A stretch of DNA of 64,000 nucleotides from Anaspis maculata (Eukaryota > Arthropoda > Insecta > Coleoptera > Scraptiidae): positions 14,025,262 through 14,089,261 of the forward strand of contig OX421962.1 in the NCBI GenBank assembly GCA_949128115.1, read 5' to 3'. The notes under the pieces are model-generated. The model searched no databases and had not been told where the DNA came from. It saw only the letters and a program-made list of their open reading frames with translations. The translations under genes were made by a program, and so were the position numbers. This document shows positions 11,031 through 21,490 of the stretch, piece by piece; the first letter of the stretch is position 1; each line of letters opens with the position of its first letter.

Positions 11031-11745
11031 AAATTCATGTTTCGCGAAACTTGGGTCCGAACAATATAAGAAATCAGTGAACTTCTGTCATTCCACTGAT
11101 AACTCTTACTACACCGCAATCGTCGTTGCCGGCATTCCGACAGATGCATTTATCGACACTGAATCTCAAGTTTCTCTGGTATCACGACGCCTTGTCAATA
11201 AGCTGTCTGTGCAAACCCATCAAGAACCTTTCGTCATCTTGGCATTGAGAGAAACCCCTATTGTTTCTCAAGAACGTGTTACACCAACTGTAGAGTTTCC
11301 GTCCCTTACGATCGAGTCTGACTTTTACGTTCTAGACGGAAAGCTTCAGGCTGATCTATTGATAGGCACCGACGTGTTGGATCGGGAAGGCATCTGTTAT
11401 ACCCGCACTCCTGAAGGATTCTCACAATCACGTGCCAGTGCGGCACTCACTGTCTTGACCGTTTCCATTCCCCAGAAAATTAAAGCTCCACGAGATTCCG
11501 TCAAGGCCATAACAGATATACTTGTCTCGTTTGAAAATCTCATCGCTGATGGAACGTCAACCTCAACTGTCACAACAAGTGAACTTTTTATCCGTGTAAC
11601 ATCCGCTGTTCCAATAAGATACCAACCGTATCGACTATCTTTCGCCGAAAGAGAAACAGTAAAGGGGATCATCCACCATCTATTGCAGAAAAAAATAATT
11701 CGGTCTTCGTGTTCACCTTATTCCAGTCCGGGGCTTCTCGTCAAA
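10970..11745 (+). pseudogene. gypsy-1 nucleocapsid, protease and RT start
   Basis: One continuous frame holds a zinc knuckle CTFCHKNGHLENSC (CX2CX4HX4C), then an aspartic protease with FIDTESQVSLVS, where the usual DTGS active-site signature reads DTES. That change alone should inactivate the protease. The frame continues into the RT domain (YRLSFAERETVKGIIHHLLQ, then CSPYSSPGLLVKKK). After a run of A bases near 11750 the RT continues in a different frame, so a frameshift at the homopolymer is likely. The protein would process and copy the element's RNA in virus-like particles. It is not functional as it stands. Confidence 0.8.
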
Positions 11746-12400
11746 AAAAAAGAATGGTCGAGACCGCTTGTGTGTGGACTTCCGCGCACTGAATAGAGTC
11801 ACAGTCAAAGACCGGTACCCGTTACCTTGCATTGACGACCAAATAGATCGTCTCTGTGGCAAGGAGTTTTTCACATCTTTAGACATGGCGTCCGGGTTCC
11901 ACCAAATTCCCATTTATTATGGATCAATCAAGAAAACGGCCTTTGTCACCCCCGATGGCCAGTAAAAGTATCTCAAGATGCCGTTCGAGCTCGCTAATGC
12001 TCCGTCTGCGTACCAAAGGGCGATTAATTCGGCGTTGCAGCCCTTGATCCAAGAAAAGAAGGTGTTGGTGTATATGGACGACGTCTTGATAGCTTCAATT
12101 ACTATCGAAGAAAACCTTTAAAGACTGGAAGGGGCCTGCCAGTTACTTTTGAATTGCGGTTTTCAGATCAACTTGGACATTATGTCAATTTCTGGCCAGA
12201 AAAATCGAACACTTGGGCCGTCGAGTCCCAAAACACGGTGTACGTCCGAGCTAAACCAGAGTAATCGCGCTTACAAATTCACACGCCCCTCGGAATGTTT
12301 GCAAGGTTCGTCAATTTTTAGGCCTTGCGGGGTATTTCCGGGCAGTTGTTTGTGGGTATTCGTCGAAAGTCAAGCCCATAACCGATTTACTTCGAAGCAA
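11746..12400 (+). pseudogene. gypsy-1 reverse transcriptase, central part
   Basis: RT motifs continue from 11746: LCVDFRALNRVTVKDRYPLP, then FTSLDMASGFHQIP, a stop at 11963, LKMPFELANAPSAYQ, and the catalytic YMDD motif (VYMDDVLIAS, near 12070). Another stop is at about 12119, and the thumb/connection segment (RQFLGLAGYFR, near 12310) is in a different frame. At least two stops and two frameshifts separate the pieces. Confidence 0.85.
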
Positions 12401-12401
12401 C

Positions 12402-12811
12402 GTGTCCTGGGATTGGACAGAAAAGTGCGAGTCGATCCGCCGGGAGATTTCCTTTCTGTCAAACTACCCCGTCTTGGCAATGTTCGACCCGAGCCTGGAA
12501 ACCGAATCACACACCGATGCAAGTAGCCTGGGGTACGGTGCAGTTTTGCAGCAAAAACATGGCGACGCTATGCGAGTAGTGGCATATTTTAGCCGAAGCA
12601 CACAGGGAGCCGAGGATAAATATCATTCGTATGAACTCGAAACTTTGGCAATCGTAAACGCTCTTAAGAATTTCCGCCACTACCTACTTGGTCTTTCTTT
12701 CACAATCATCACCGACTGCAACGCTGTGAAATCGACCATGAACAAGAAGGATCTCAACCCTAGAGTGGCCCGTTGATGGATTTATTTGCAAGACTTTACA
12801 TTCGAGATCAA
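12402..12811 (+). pseudogene. gypsy-1 RNase H domain
   Basis: The frame starts near the segment WDWTEKC and carries the RNase H signature HTDASSLGYGAVLQQ, followed by YSRSTQGAEDKYHSYELETL and FTIITDCNAVKS. These are the acidic positions of gypsy RNase H. It reads on to a stop at 12774-12776, after NPRVAR. The domain then breaks at 12812, where a non-LTR element has inserted. Confidence 0.85.
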
Positions 12812-14048
12812 TTCATACATTCAATACATTCTCACCGGCACTGCTGTCATTGTTTTGGTCCTACTTGCTCGACAGAGAGCAAAACGTTAAATACCGCAAT
12901 CATACCTCAAAAGTTTTCAGACCTTCTTCCGGTGTTCCTCAGGGCTCAAATCTTGGGCCCCTCCTTTTCCTGCTTTTCATTAATGACATTGTCAATAACA
13001 TTTCTTGCGAGAAGCTTCTTTTTGCCGATGACTTGAAGCTGTTTCTCAGGGTCAACTCGGTGGATGAGTGCTTAGTGTTGCAGCACAATGTTCGGGCTGT
13101 TGAGCGATGGTGCACATCTAATCGTCTTTTTCTCAATATCCAGAAATGTACTGTCATGTCCTTCTCTAAAATCCAATCCACAATTTCCTGTCCCTACAGC
13201 ATCAGTGGTACTATTTTGCAACACTCCGAATCAGTTGTGGATCTTGGCGTTACTTTTACTCCAAAGCTTGATTTTACAGATCATAGAGCGAAAGTTATCA
13301 GTCAGTCATATAAAATGTATGGTATGTTGTACCGGAACTGCCGAGAATTTACTAATACTAACACTCTCTCAACTCTTTATTATGCTCTGATTATAGGTCT
13401 CGACTGGAGTATGCCTCTATTATTTGGTATTCCTACTGCGGTGTTCACATTCATGGTGTGGAGTTGGTACAGCGTCGCTTTCTCAAGCACTTGAGTTTCC
13501 TCATGGATGGTGTATATCCTGTTCGTGGCATCGAGTACTCTTCATTATTATCCAGGTTTAACCTCCACTCCTTGGAAACTAGACGTACCATGCTAGCTGT
13601 TAAATGTCTCCATACCGTATTGAATAATAATTTGGATTATCCCTATCTTCTATCCAAAATTAATTTTTTCATACCACGTATGAATTCCAGAAAGCGCACC
13701 ACGTTCTATAATCCCAGTTCTAGAACCAACGTCCTTTTTAATTTCCCTATTTCTATCATGTGCCATGCGTTTAACAAAATCTCTAATGTTTGTGATATTA
13801 ATTTCAGCACCATTAAGTCCATTATATCTTCCGTCCTGGGCAATGACTGACTCCATGAAGTCAACTTGCTTATGCTATTGATAATATTGATATTCTTTTT
13901 ATTTTTCTTTTTGTGTATTTGCATGATTGTGTTTAATTTTTTGTTTTATATAATTTCTCATTCTATTTCATTTTTTTGTTGTATAAAGTTTTCCTGTGAT
14001 TGGGCATTGCCTGTTGAGAAATAAATCCATTCTATTCTATTCTATTCT
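12812..14048 (+). mobile_element. 5'-truncated non-LTR retrotransposon inserted in gypsy-1
   Basis: The insert is bounded by ATCAA at 12807-12811 and 14049-14053. Removing it rejoins the gypsy reading frame at the RNase H/integrase boundary. It holds the C-terminal half of an RT and ends in a tail of ATTCT repeats rather than poly(A). That structure and the 5' truncation are typical of target-primed reverse transcription. Confidence 0.9.
12850..13850 (+). pseudogene. Non-LTR reverse transcriptase, C-terminal half
   Basis: Conserved RT motifs are GVPQGSNLGPLLF (near 12930) and the catalytic FADD (LLFADDLKLF, near 13020). The thumb and the C-terminal region follow (VELVQRRFLKHLSF, near 13460). 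The frame changes around 13395. The N-terminal RT motifs and the endonuclease were never copied at this site. The last frame ends at 13848-13850, followed by an AT-rich 3' untranslated region. The clade is probably jockey/R1-like, but I cannot assign it firmly. Confidence 0.85.
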
Positions 14049-14870
14049 ATCAAATACCGTAAGGGAGCGAACATTCCTCATGCCGATTTTCTGAGTAAAA
14101 ATCCCCTGATCAATGTGGTAGAGATCCCGCAAACCACATACGAACCTTGGCTTCGTGTTGCCTAAAAGGTGGACGCCTACACATCAGAATTAATAAAGAG
14201 ATTGGAAAACGGTTAAGGGATGGTCGCCTTTACAAAAAAAAATAATGGATTCCTTTATCGTGTTGTCGCAGAAGAGAAGGGTACTACCATTCTGAGGCTG
14301 TTTGTGCCGCCGTCTTTGCGATTATTCCTACTGCAGGTATATTACGACTAGGGTTGCACCGAATAGTGATTTTTCGATATTCGGCTTCGGCGATCGTCGA
14401 ATATTTGACTCAGTTATTCGGCCCAACCGAATATTCGGCCGAAGTGGCCGAATAAGCCGAATACCGAATATAAACCGAATATTCGGTGTAACCCTAATCA
14501 CGACGAGTTCTGTCACGTGGGCTGGGACAAAATCCTTGAAGGAATACGCCGGCACTACTGGTTTCCAAGAATGAAACAATTTGTGTCAAAATACTGCAGA
14601 CGTTCTTCGGTCTGCTTGATGCATAAAAAACCCCGCTTACAGCTTCGAGTTGCCACTAACTCCATACCAAAGGGCGACGTTCCATTTGAAACCATCCATT
14701 GTGACCATTTGGGCCCCCTGAAAGCGTCAGGAAAATACAAACATGTTTTCGTGATAGTGGATGGTTTCTCAAAGTACTGGATACTGATTCCTAATGAGTC
14801 CACCTCATTCCTGGTGTTTTCAAAGAATATGGGACAGTTTCTTGCATTGTTCGGAGTTTCTTGTCATCCA
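14049..14870 (+). pseudogene. gypsy-1 integrase remnant
   Basis: After the non-LTR insertion the gypsy sequence resumes with HADFLSKNP, the linker to integrase, and then FLYRVV. The zinc-binding region follows across the MITE (HVGWDKILEGIRRHYWFPRM), with YCRRSSVC in place of the usual CXXC, so one zinc-ligand cysteine is probably lost. The catalytic core begins with IHCDHLGP (first Asp) and FVIVDGFSKYW. The rest of the core (second Asp and Glu) is missing, because homology stops near 14870. Several stops are present in the first 150 bases. Confidence 0.8.
14349..14496. mobile_element. 148-bp hAT-type MITE in the gypsy-1 integrase
   Basis: Terminal inverted repeats TAGGGTTGCACCGAATA and TATTCGGTGTAACCCTA. 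The 8-bp flanks ATTACGAC (14341-14348) and ATCACGAC (14497-14504) differ at one base and fit a hAT-type duplication. Most of the element is made of CGAATAT/ATTCGG inverted repeats. Confidence 0.9.
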
Positions 14871-17744
14871 TTTGTCACATATTTGAGAGTCCTCTTTTTT
14901 GGGCAAAACGCGGGAGTTTCTTTGACGTATTCTTCCACTGAGTGCCTTTTTCCGAATCCGTCACTCTCCCTTTTCTTTGACTTGACAGTTTGGCATATCT
15001 TGTTTGGTGTTGTTTTCAATGTTTCTTTCCATTGTTTTTGTTCATTTTGTCCATTCTGACAGTCACATGTTACGTGTTTTGCGAAAAAAAAACATGAAAG
15101 AATAATTTTGCACTTATTTTGCTCTGAGTAAATATGTACTTTCCAGTGCAATGAGCGTGTTTCATTGAGTTCCACCTTCTTTCCCCTCGTGTCGTTTCAC
15201 TCCTGAACAAAAACGGGCACAACGAAGAGCTGAGACGATCACAGGCCAGACAAATACAAGCTCGTCAAAAACCATCAACAGCTGCAACGATGTGGGCGTT
15301 GTTAAACGTTCCCCATCGGTATCAGACTTGACAAAACACTTTTCCCCGAATAAAGAGAAGCAAGAAAAGGTAAAAAGGTATTTAAAACAGGGACACCCTC
15401 TGCCGGCGCTTTCGCTCGCATAAAGATTTCGTTATGATCCTCTTCGCGCGCGCTCCTCTCTTCCGACGTTTAACTCGTCCCAATTTGAAAATTTAATGCG
15501 GACAGCTCTAAAAACGGTCTCATCGCGGCGGTGTTTTCTCCCACTTGACGGGTAAGAAAAGGGACGCGTGCGGATATCCACACAAATGACACGCCGTAAA
15601 ATGCTTCTTGTGTAAGCACTTTGGGCCGGCGGCGTGTATAAATTGAAACGGCATCGCAGTGCTCGGACGACCTCTCCTTTATTAACAAAAGTTGCTAATC
15701 GGTTCTTCCGCTTTTGTGATGGTCCGTGTCGTGTCCTTGCTGTTAGGTGGATACCTCCTCTTTATTTTCGTTCGAGTCTGCTCTTTCTCTTTTCCATCAC
15801 AGGGCTCGCGAGCGCGTGCATGATTATTGCTTGAATAATTGAACACGCCGACGACGACGAGGCGATTATTTATTATTAATGCAAAACCGCTTGTTTTTCA
15901 CTTACGCTTACTATAACGGCGGTGTGAAACGTTAACTTCTTCAAAAAAAAGAAGGAGGAGGAGAAAAGAAGAAGGCTTTTGTGGTCGCGGAGCGTATAGA
16001 GCTATTAATCAAGCGAAAAGCTTTTGGAATTATCGATTTTTAAGTCTAAGTTACGGAAGCTACAAATCGGTAAGTGGGTATAGCAATTCTCGAATGTTTG
16101 CGAATAGGGAAACAATACGAGAACGGTTTAGTTTGTTCCTTGTTGCAAGGAACTTCTAGCGATATTGTATGTCTATGTACCTACACATTTCACGTTTAAT
16201 CTCATGAGTAACTAGTAAGGTTGAAGAAGTTTATTGCAATGAAAGACATGACAAGTAGCACCAATTCCGAAGCTTCTCTGGTTTTCTCTGGTTTTCTCTG
16301 GCTCCAAGTCTGAATCTATGCTGATGGTATTGCACTTTTATTATTCAGACCAGATGTGCACAGCACTGCAGTGATGTGTTATTGCGAATTTAATGTTGTA
16401 CGGGTACGAACACTACTTATTCGACTATTATCTTGTGATGTTCCATGAGACGACCACATAGCGCGTGATACACCGCTTCAATCGAGTGATAGCTCGACTG
16501 CAGCAGCGGCAGCGCTGAGCCAGGTCAGGATTTGGATGGGTGACCGTCGTGAGCAGACCATTGGGCGAACCAGTGGGCGGGTTCCGTTCAATTCTGAACT
16601 GAACTCATAGAAACCGCTGACGGTAACCAAACGACCTGCCGTCGGAATTTGTGAAAACCAGACGTCGGATTTTGGCGGGGTATTTTTGTAAAAATTTTCG
16701 CAAACGAACCGCATCCCAAGATGAGGATGAGAATTTTCCAAAATTTTTGCTGAATTTGTCAAGATTTTTCGAAATTTCATAATTCATTCAAAATTTTACA
16801 AGGGAACCGATGTTCGAATAATCCATTCCAAATACCTTGATACGTTTTCGCGGCGAAAACTCGGCTTTTCGGGAAGAATTTCGAGAAATTTGGTGTGAAA
16901 TGCCGACCGGGGGTTTCGGGGACCTAGTGTCGTCCGGTGCGGGCCATGCGGTGGCGTTTTTCTTGAAATTTCGCCGTATAATTGATCAAATTCGACCACG
17001 GCACGGCCAAAGTAACAGGAACGTCAATTGACGTCGTGTTTTGGAAAACTCAACACTTCGGGACATTTGAACAGTGTTTTTGGAGAAAATGTACCGTGTC
17101 AGCGTGCGAAATTGAATTGTGGTCTCAAGGAGACTTTTGAGCGTCCACCAGACAACACAAACTCAACATCTCCTTCAAATTTGACGGCATTTCGGTTAAA
17201 AATTCCCAGGCCAGGCCTGACGTTGACGGCGTATGTCACAAAAACATACAGGTTGAGAATGCAAAACACGTCTGGGGGGTACTCACAATTTATTTGCAAT
17301 TTACAGCGGCTTCACATTTCGAAAAAGGGGCCTTTTCGGTCCGCCAGAGCACATTTCATGTCGGTTACGGGGTTCCTTGTCGCGACTTGTTTTCTACGGA
17401 ATCCATGATAATTCCATCGAACCTTCTAGCCAGACCTCCAGAAAGGGTCCGTGTTTTTATTTGCGCCCTTATTTCGTAGTTTCTCTTGTCAATTCTTCCA
17501 AAATTGCACTACAAACATCGGCAACATTCCTCAGCGTCGCAGTTGTTGTGTTGCCATTTGCAAATGTCAATGTAATGTCACAGCACTCCTTTGAGGCAAT
17601 TTTCGCGGACTCTTTGTGCCATTTTTCGCGAGTGTTCTTAAATACGTTGAATGATGCTGACAGTTAGGTATGGACGTTTTCGCGAGTAAATGTAATGATG
17701 AAAGCGGAAATCGTTACATGACATTTTTCTATCATCATTACCAC
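14871..17744. other. No recognisable gene
   Basis: About 2.9 kb with no supportable coding region. There is a TATAAA-like site near 15628, a short CTCTGGTTTT tandem at about 16277-16305, and a 24-bp stretch at 16523-16546 resembling the 3' control region of 5S rRNA. Short frames on both strands between 16.4 and 17.5 kb match nothing I know. Confidence 0.4.
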
Positions 17745-18163
17745 AAGATCCGATTGGGATTTTGAACCTATGCCAACTAGAAATAGACAGTCTAAATGCA
17801 TCTGTCAAATTTCGATTTTTGACGTTTCGAGAGGCCGCCATGTTGAACTCTTGCATTTTTCAACCTATCCGATTGGGATCTAGAACCTATACCCACTTTG
17901 GGTGGAAAACCGGGATGCATCTGTCAAATGTGATATTTTGACAGTTCTGGGGCCGCCATATTGAACTTTTGCAATTTTAAACCGATGCGATTGGGATTTT
18001 ACACCCCCACCCACTTGAGGTTGACAATCAAAACGCATCTGTCTGATTTTGATTTTTGACGTTTCAAGAAGCCGCCATATTGAACTTTTGCATATTCCAA
18101 CCGATCCGATTGGGATTTTGAGCCTCTATAACAACTTGAAATAGGCAATCTAAATATATCTGT
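17745..18163. repeat. 119-bp satellite, left block
   Basis: Copies of GATTGGGAT start at 17752, 17871, 17989 and 18108, which gives a period of 118-119 bp. Each unit also contains CATCTGTCAAAT and GAGGCCGCCATATTGAAC. The block stops exactly where a 5.3 kb hairpin begins and resumes on its other side in the same orientation. Confidence 0.9.
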
Positions 18164-19850
18164 CAAAGGACCCCGCACGATTCTTATGGAAAATGGGTCT
18201 CGATCAAATTTCCTAATTTTTTTATATGTTGTAGCCCAATTTGACACGAGCCAAAAACCATCGTCCGTTACCCAAAAAAATGGACAGGTTTTTTTCTATA
18301 AGGGGTTGAAGATGGGTTATTTCATGGTAAAAAAATATGTGCCAACGTAAGTGAGAATATTTCAACGTCCATTCTAACATATATGGCTCATGACAATTCC
18401 CTTTTTCTTTTGTGAAAAAATCAACCCCCCCCCCTCACCCCCAACCCCTACTTGTGAGTATTGAATTCGAAATTACGTTTGAAAGTTATGCAGGTGGCTC
18501 TATTTTGTCGAATTATGAATTTTGGCGCAAATTGTTTTTTCAACCCCCAAATAGGGGGTGGGGTTGAAAAAAAAACCATCGGTCAATTCGGCTGAATTTC
18601 TGATATTGTGCTTCACCAGTTACGCTAAACAAGATTACCAAGAGAAAACTCATTCGTATGACCAGTTTCCACCCCACAGGGGGTTGAAGTTGACCATAAT
18701 GAAGCATAAAACCATATAAAACATTCTTCCATGTCATAAACCAAATGAATGGAAATTGTGGAGTTCCATATCACCTTGTTTTGTGAAAATGTCTATTCTT
18801 CAAAAATACTTTCAACTCCGTTCTTCATCCCCTATCCCTGTTTCTGAACATCATATTCGAAATAAATCTTGAAAATATACTAATTTTTATTTCATCCTCC
18901 AAATGGTCGCACTAGCTAGAATAAGAGTGTGACATAATATTTTGCCTTGAATGAGCAGCTTTCGCTTCAAATGAGATTAAATTCTCCAATCTGAACTAAA
19001 GTGGTCAACAAAATAAGTGTCTATGTCGATATTTGTATAGTTTTTCAAAACTTGACAGCTTTGGAATCTTTCGCGCGATTTTGGATCTGTTTGAACTGGT
19101 GGATAGCCTCATTCTTTGGCTATCGGATCCAAGTTTTGCGGATATTGAGAAAGCCCAATAAAATTTCTACAGGGTGTCAAATAAAGCAATGCAAAAGTTT
19201 TGAAAGTTTCGCTAACCCCCATTTTGCCAAGAAATTTTTTTTGTGGATACCAACACCAAAAATATGAAGAATGATGTATTCTCTCGAAAAGGTTTTCGAT
19301 TCATCCCCCTATTTCTGTTTAAAAAAAAGTTATGTCATTTTTTCCTCAATCTACACTTTTCGACAATTAACGTTACAGCTGGCCATATTATCGAGGCAAA
19401 TTTGACAACAATTGATACTTTCACTTGAAAAACTGTCCCATGAAAAACATTTTCTTTACTCACCCCTAAAATGATTATCTACGGTCAGTGCCTAAAGCCC
19501 CTGCGGACCGAGTAAGAATGTAGCCTGCTGGAGCTGGAGATGGAATAGCACTGTATCACATCAGATTTACAACATTAACCATATGAAACCCTCTGATAAT
19601 GTTTGTTAAGGGTTGTTTTAAAAAAATTGAAAATTGATAACTTGAGAACGAGAAGACCTAGAGGCTACTTTCTTATTTGACGTTCAATCGCATACGGTGA
19701 CGCATTTTGCAACAAAGTGGGGGTGTGATTCATAGCTACCCTTACTTAAGGGATGGAAATGTTTTTGTTTAAGTGTTTGGTATCATTTCTTATGGTTTCG
19801 TCTGTTCTGAATGCAATTTTGGCAATTAAAATTGATTTTGAACAAATGTT

Positions 19851-20452
19851 ACCATTTGAAAGAAAGAATCAAGTTCATAACTTCGGATGGAGTTTTTCTT
19901 TATTGTGACAAAATGTTTACAATTGAAAACAATGTTTCCATAAAATCGATAGGGTTATACTATCAGTAGCGAAAAAAATTGGTACAGCCCAGTTTTAACT
20001 TTCAGTTGCTTTCAAACTCGGCGCGGTCAAAGACAGCAAAAATTTTGTAGACAAGACTTCCACTGATTTCCACGTAACTTCTACTGACTTCCATGTGATT
20101 TCCATTGACCGCCACCATTGTGTACACCAGACTTCCACTGCGGTTTACCTATAGAGCAAGCGTAGCCGGAACTATGGACTTGATTTCAAGTTGGAGATAC
20201 GCCCGCGCCTAGAGTCTCACGCAAAAATAGCCAACTCGCTTGTCTTCGTGTCTCGGAGGACACGTAAAGCACTCGTTCTTCCTCGGTTAGTGCGCGACGT
20301 CACTAGTCACCTCAAACCAAGTAAAAGTGTAACTAGGAACTGCCTTCGGGTCTCTCCGCAAAATACTCTTCGGCTGCGACTAAAAAAGGAAACACCGTTA
20401 GACACGAGGGACATGAAAATATCCTTGAATCACTCACATAAGTTCATCTTCA
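19851..20452. other. Internal non-coding segment of Tc1-like copy B
   Basis: No gene. It includes a short series of related ACTTCCACTGATTTCCA-like motifs at about 20058-20140, then a more GC-rich stretch to the end of the transposase gene. Confidence 0.4.
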
Positions 20453-21490
20453 TCAGTATTTGGTGGGACCTCCTCTAGCTCTAATGAGAGCCGCAACCCT
20501 TCGAGGCATACTCTCCACCAGGTTTCGCAAAAACTTCTGAGGAATAGCATCCCATTCAACCTGAATCGCATCCGCCAAGTCATCAAAATTTTCAATTTGT
20601 CCTTCCCTTTCTTTCATATTTCTCTTCATTCTACTCCATACATGCTCAATCACATTCATATCAGGAGACAAGGGTGGCCAATCCATTCGCTCAATATTGT
20701 GATCCCTCAAAAATTCGGTGACAATACGTGCACGATGTGGTCTCGCGTTGTCGTCAACCAGAATGAATCAATCACCGAAGTTTTGCGCGTAGGGGACCAC
20801 AATATCCCTAATACACAAATCTCGATATCTCTCTCCATTCATGCTCTGTCCTCTTAACACCACCAACTCACTCTTTCCTGTCATCGTGATTCCACCCCAA
20901 ACAGTCACTCCTCCACCTCCAAACGCCACTCTCGCCTCCATGTGCTCTTCCAAAAATCTTTCATTTCTTCTTCTCCACACCAAAACACGCCCATCCGAAT
21001 GGAACAAATTGAACTTACTTTCATCCGTAAACAAACATCTACCCCATTCAGCTATTCCCCAGTCCTGGTGGTCCCTAGCCCATTGGAGACGCACGGCGCG
21101 ATGACGTCGGTTCATTAAAGGGCATGAGGCTCTTCTTCTCGCTCTTAGCCCAGAGTCGTGCAATCTTCGTCTGACAGTTTGGTTTGACAGCTGGATCCCC
21201 GTCGTGGCCCTCAACACGTTGTTGATGGCACTTGCAGTAGTGGTCGGTTTTCTCTGGATCGCCCTTCGAACAAAGCGATCCTGCGCAGCGGTTGTTTTCC
21301 GAGTTCTTCCTCCACGACGGTAATTAATGTCTCCAGCTGCCAGACGTCGAATTGCACGACTTATGGACCTAGAGGAGGTCCTAAAAAGTGCCGCAATGTT
21401 GTCGATGGTGTCGCCCCTCTCTCGCATTCGTGCCACGATGGCTAATTCATCCGGACTTAAACGCGGCATTTTACAAATTACTCTGCTCAC
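20453..21490 (-). pseudogene. Near-intact Tc1-type DD34E transposase with one premature stop
   Basis: The enzyme would bind the inverted ends of its element and move it between TA sites. A single frame spans 346 codons including the terminator, the normal length for Tc1 transposases, but a TGA interrupts it at codon 241 (20768-20770). Residues 11-50 look like a paired-type helix-turn-helix, followed by a GRPR-like RRGGRTRK. The catalytic Asp residues are D156 (FTDESKFN) and D247 (LVDDNARPH), and the Glu is E282 (NVIEHVW). The spacing is exactly 34. The stop replaces the residue just before FILVDDN, so the truncated product lacks two of three catalytic residues. The true start may be the Met at codon 8 (MPRLSPDE). 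It lies between the long inverted repeats of copy B and is homologous to the decayed gene at 4617-5349. Family assignment is firm; loss of activity is inferred. Confidence 0.92.

Larger units (their letters stand above)
10560..14870 (+). mobile_element. Ty3/gypsy LTR retrotransposon remnant (gypsy-1)
   Basis: Domains follow the Ty3/gypsy order on the plus strand: gag with zinc knuckle, protease, RT, RNase H, integrase. Many frames are broken. It is interrupted by a non-LTR element (12812-14048) and a MITE (14349-14496). Homology ends inside the integrase core near 14870, and I did not find paired LTRs, so outer borders are approximate. Confidence 0.8.

Noticed and set aside
10560..14870. Endogenous retrovirus (errantivirus) rather than a plain gypsy element
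   Set aside because: No envelope frame after the integrase and homology ends within it; nothing supports an env gene.
16478..17667. Cluster of short frames on both strands as a possible host gene
   Set aside because: No recognisable domain, no consistent splice sites, no codon bias visible.
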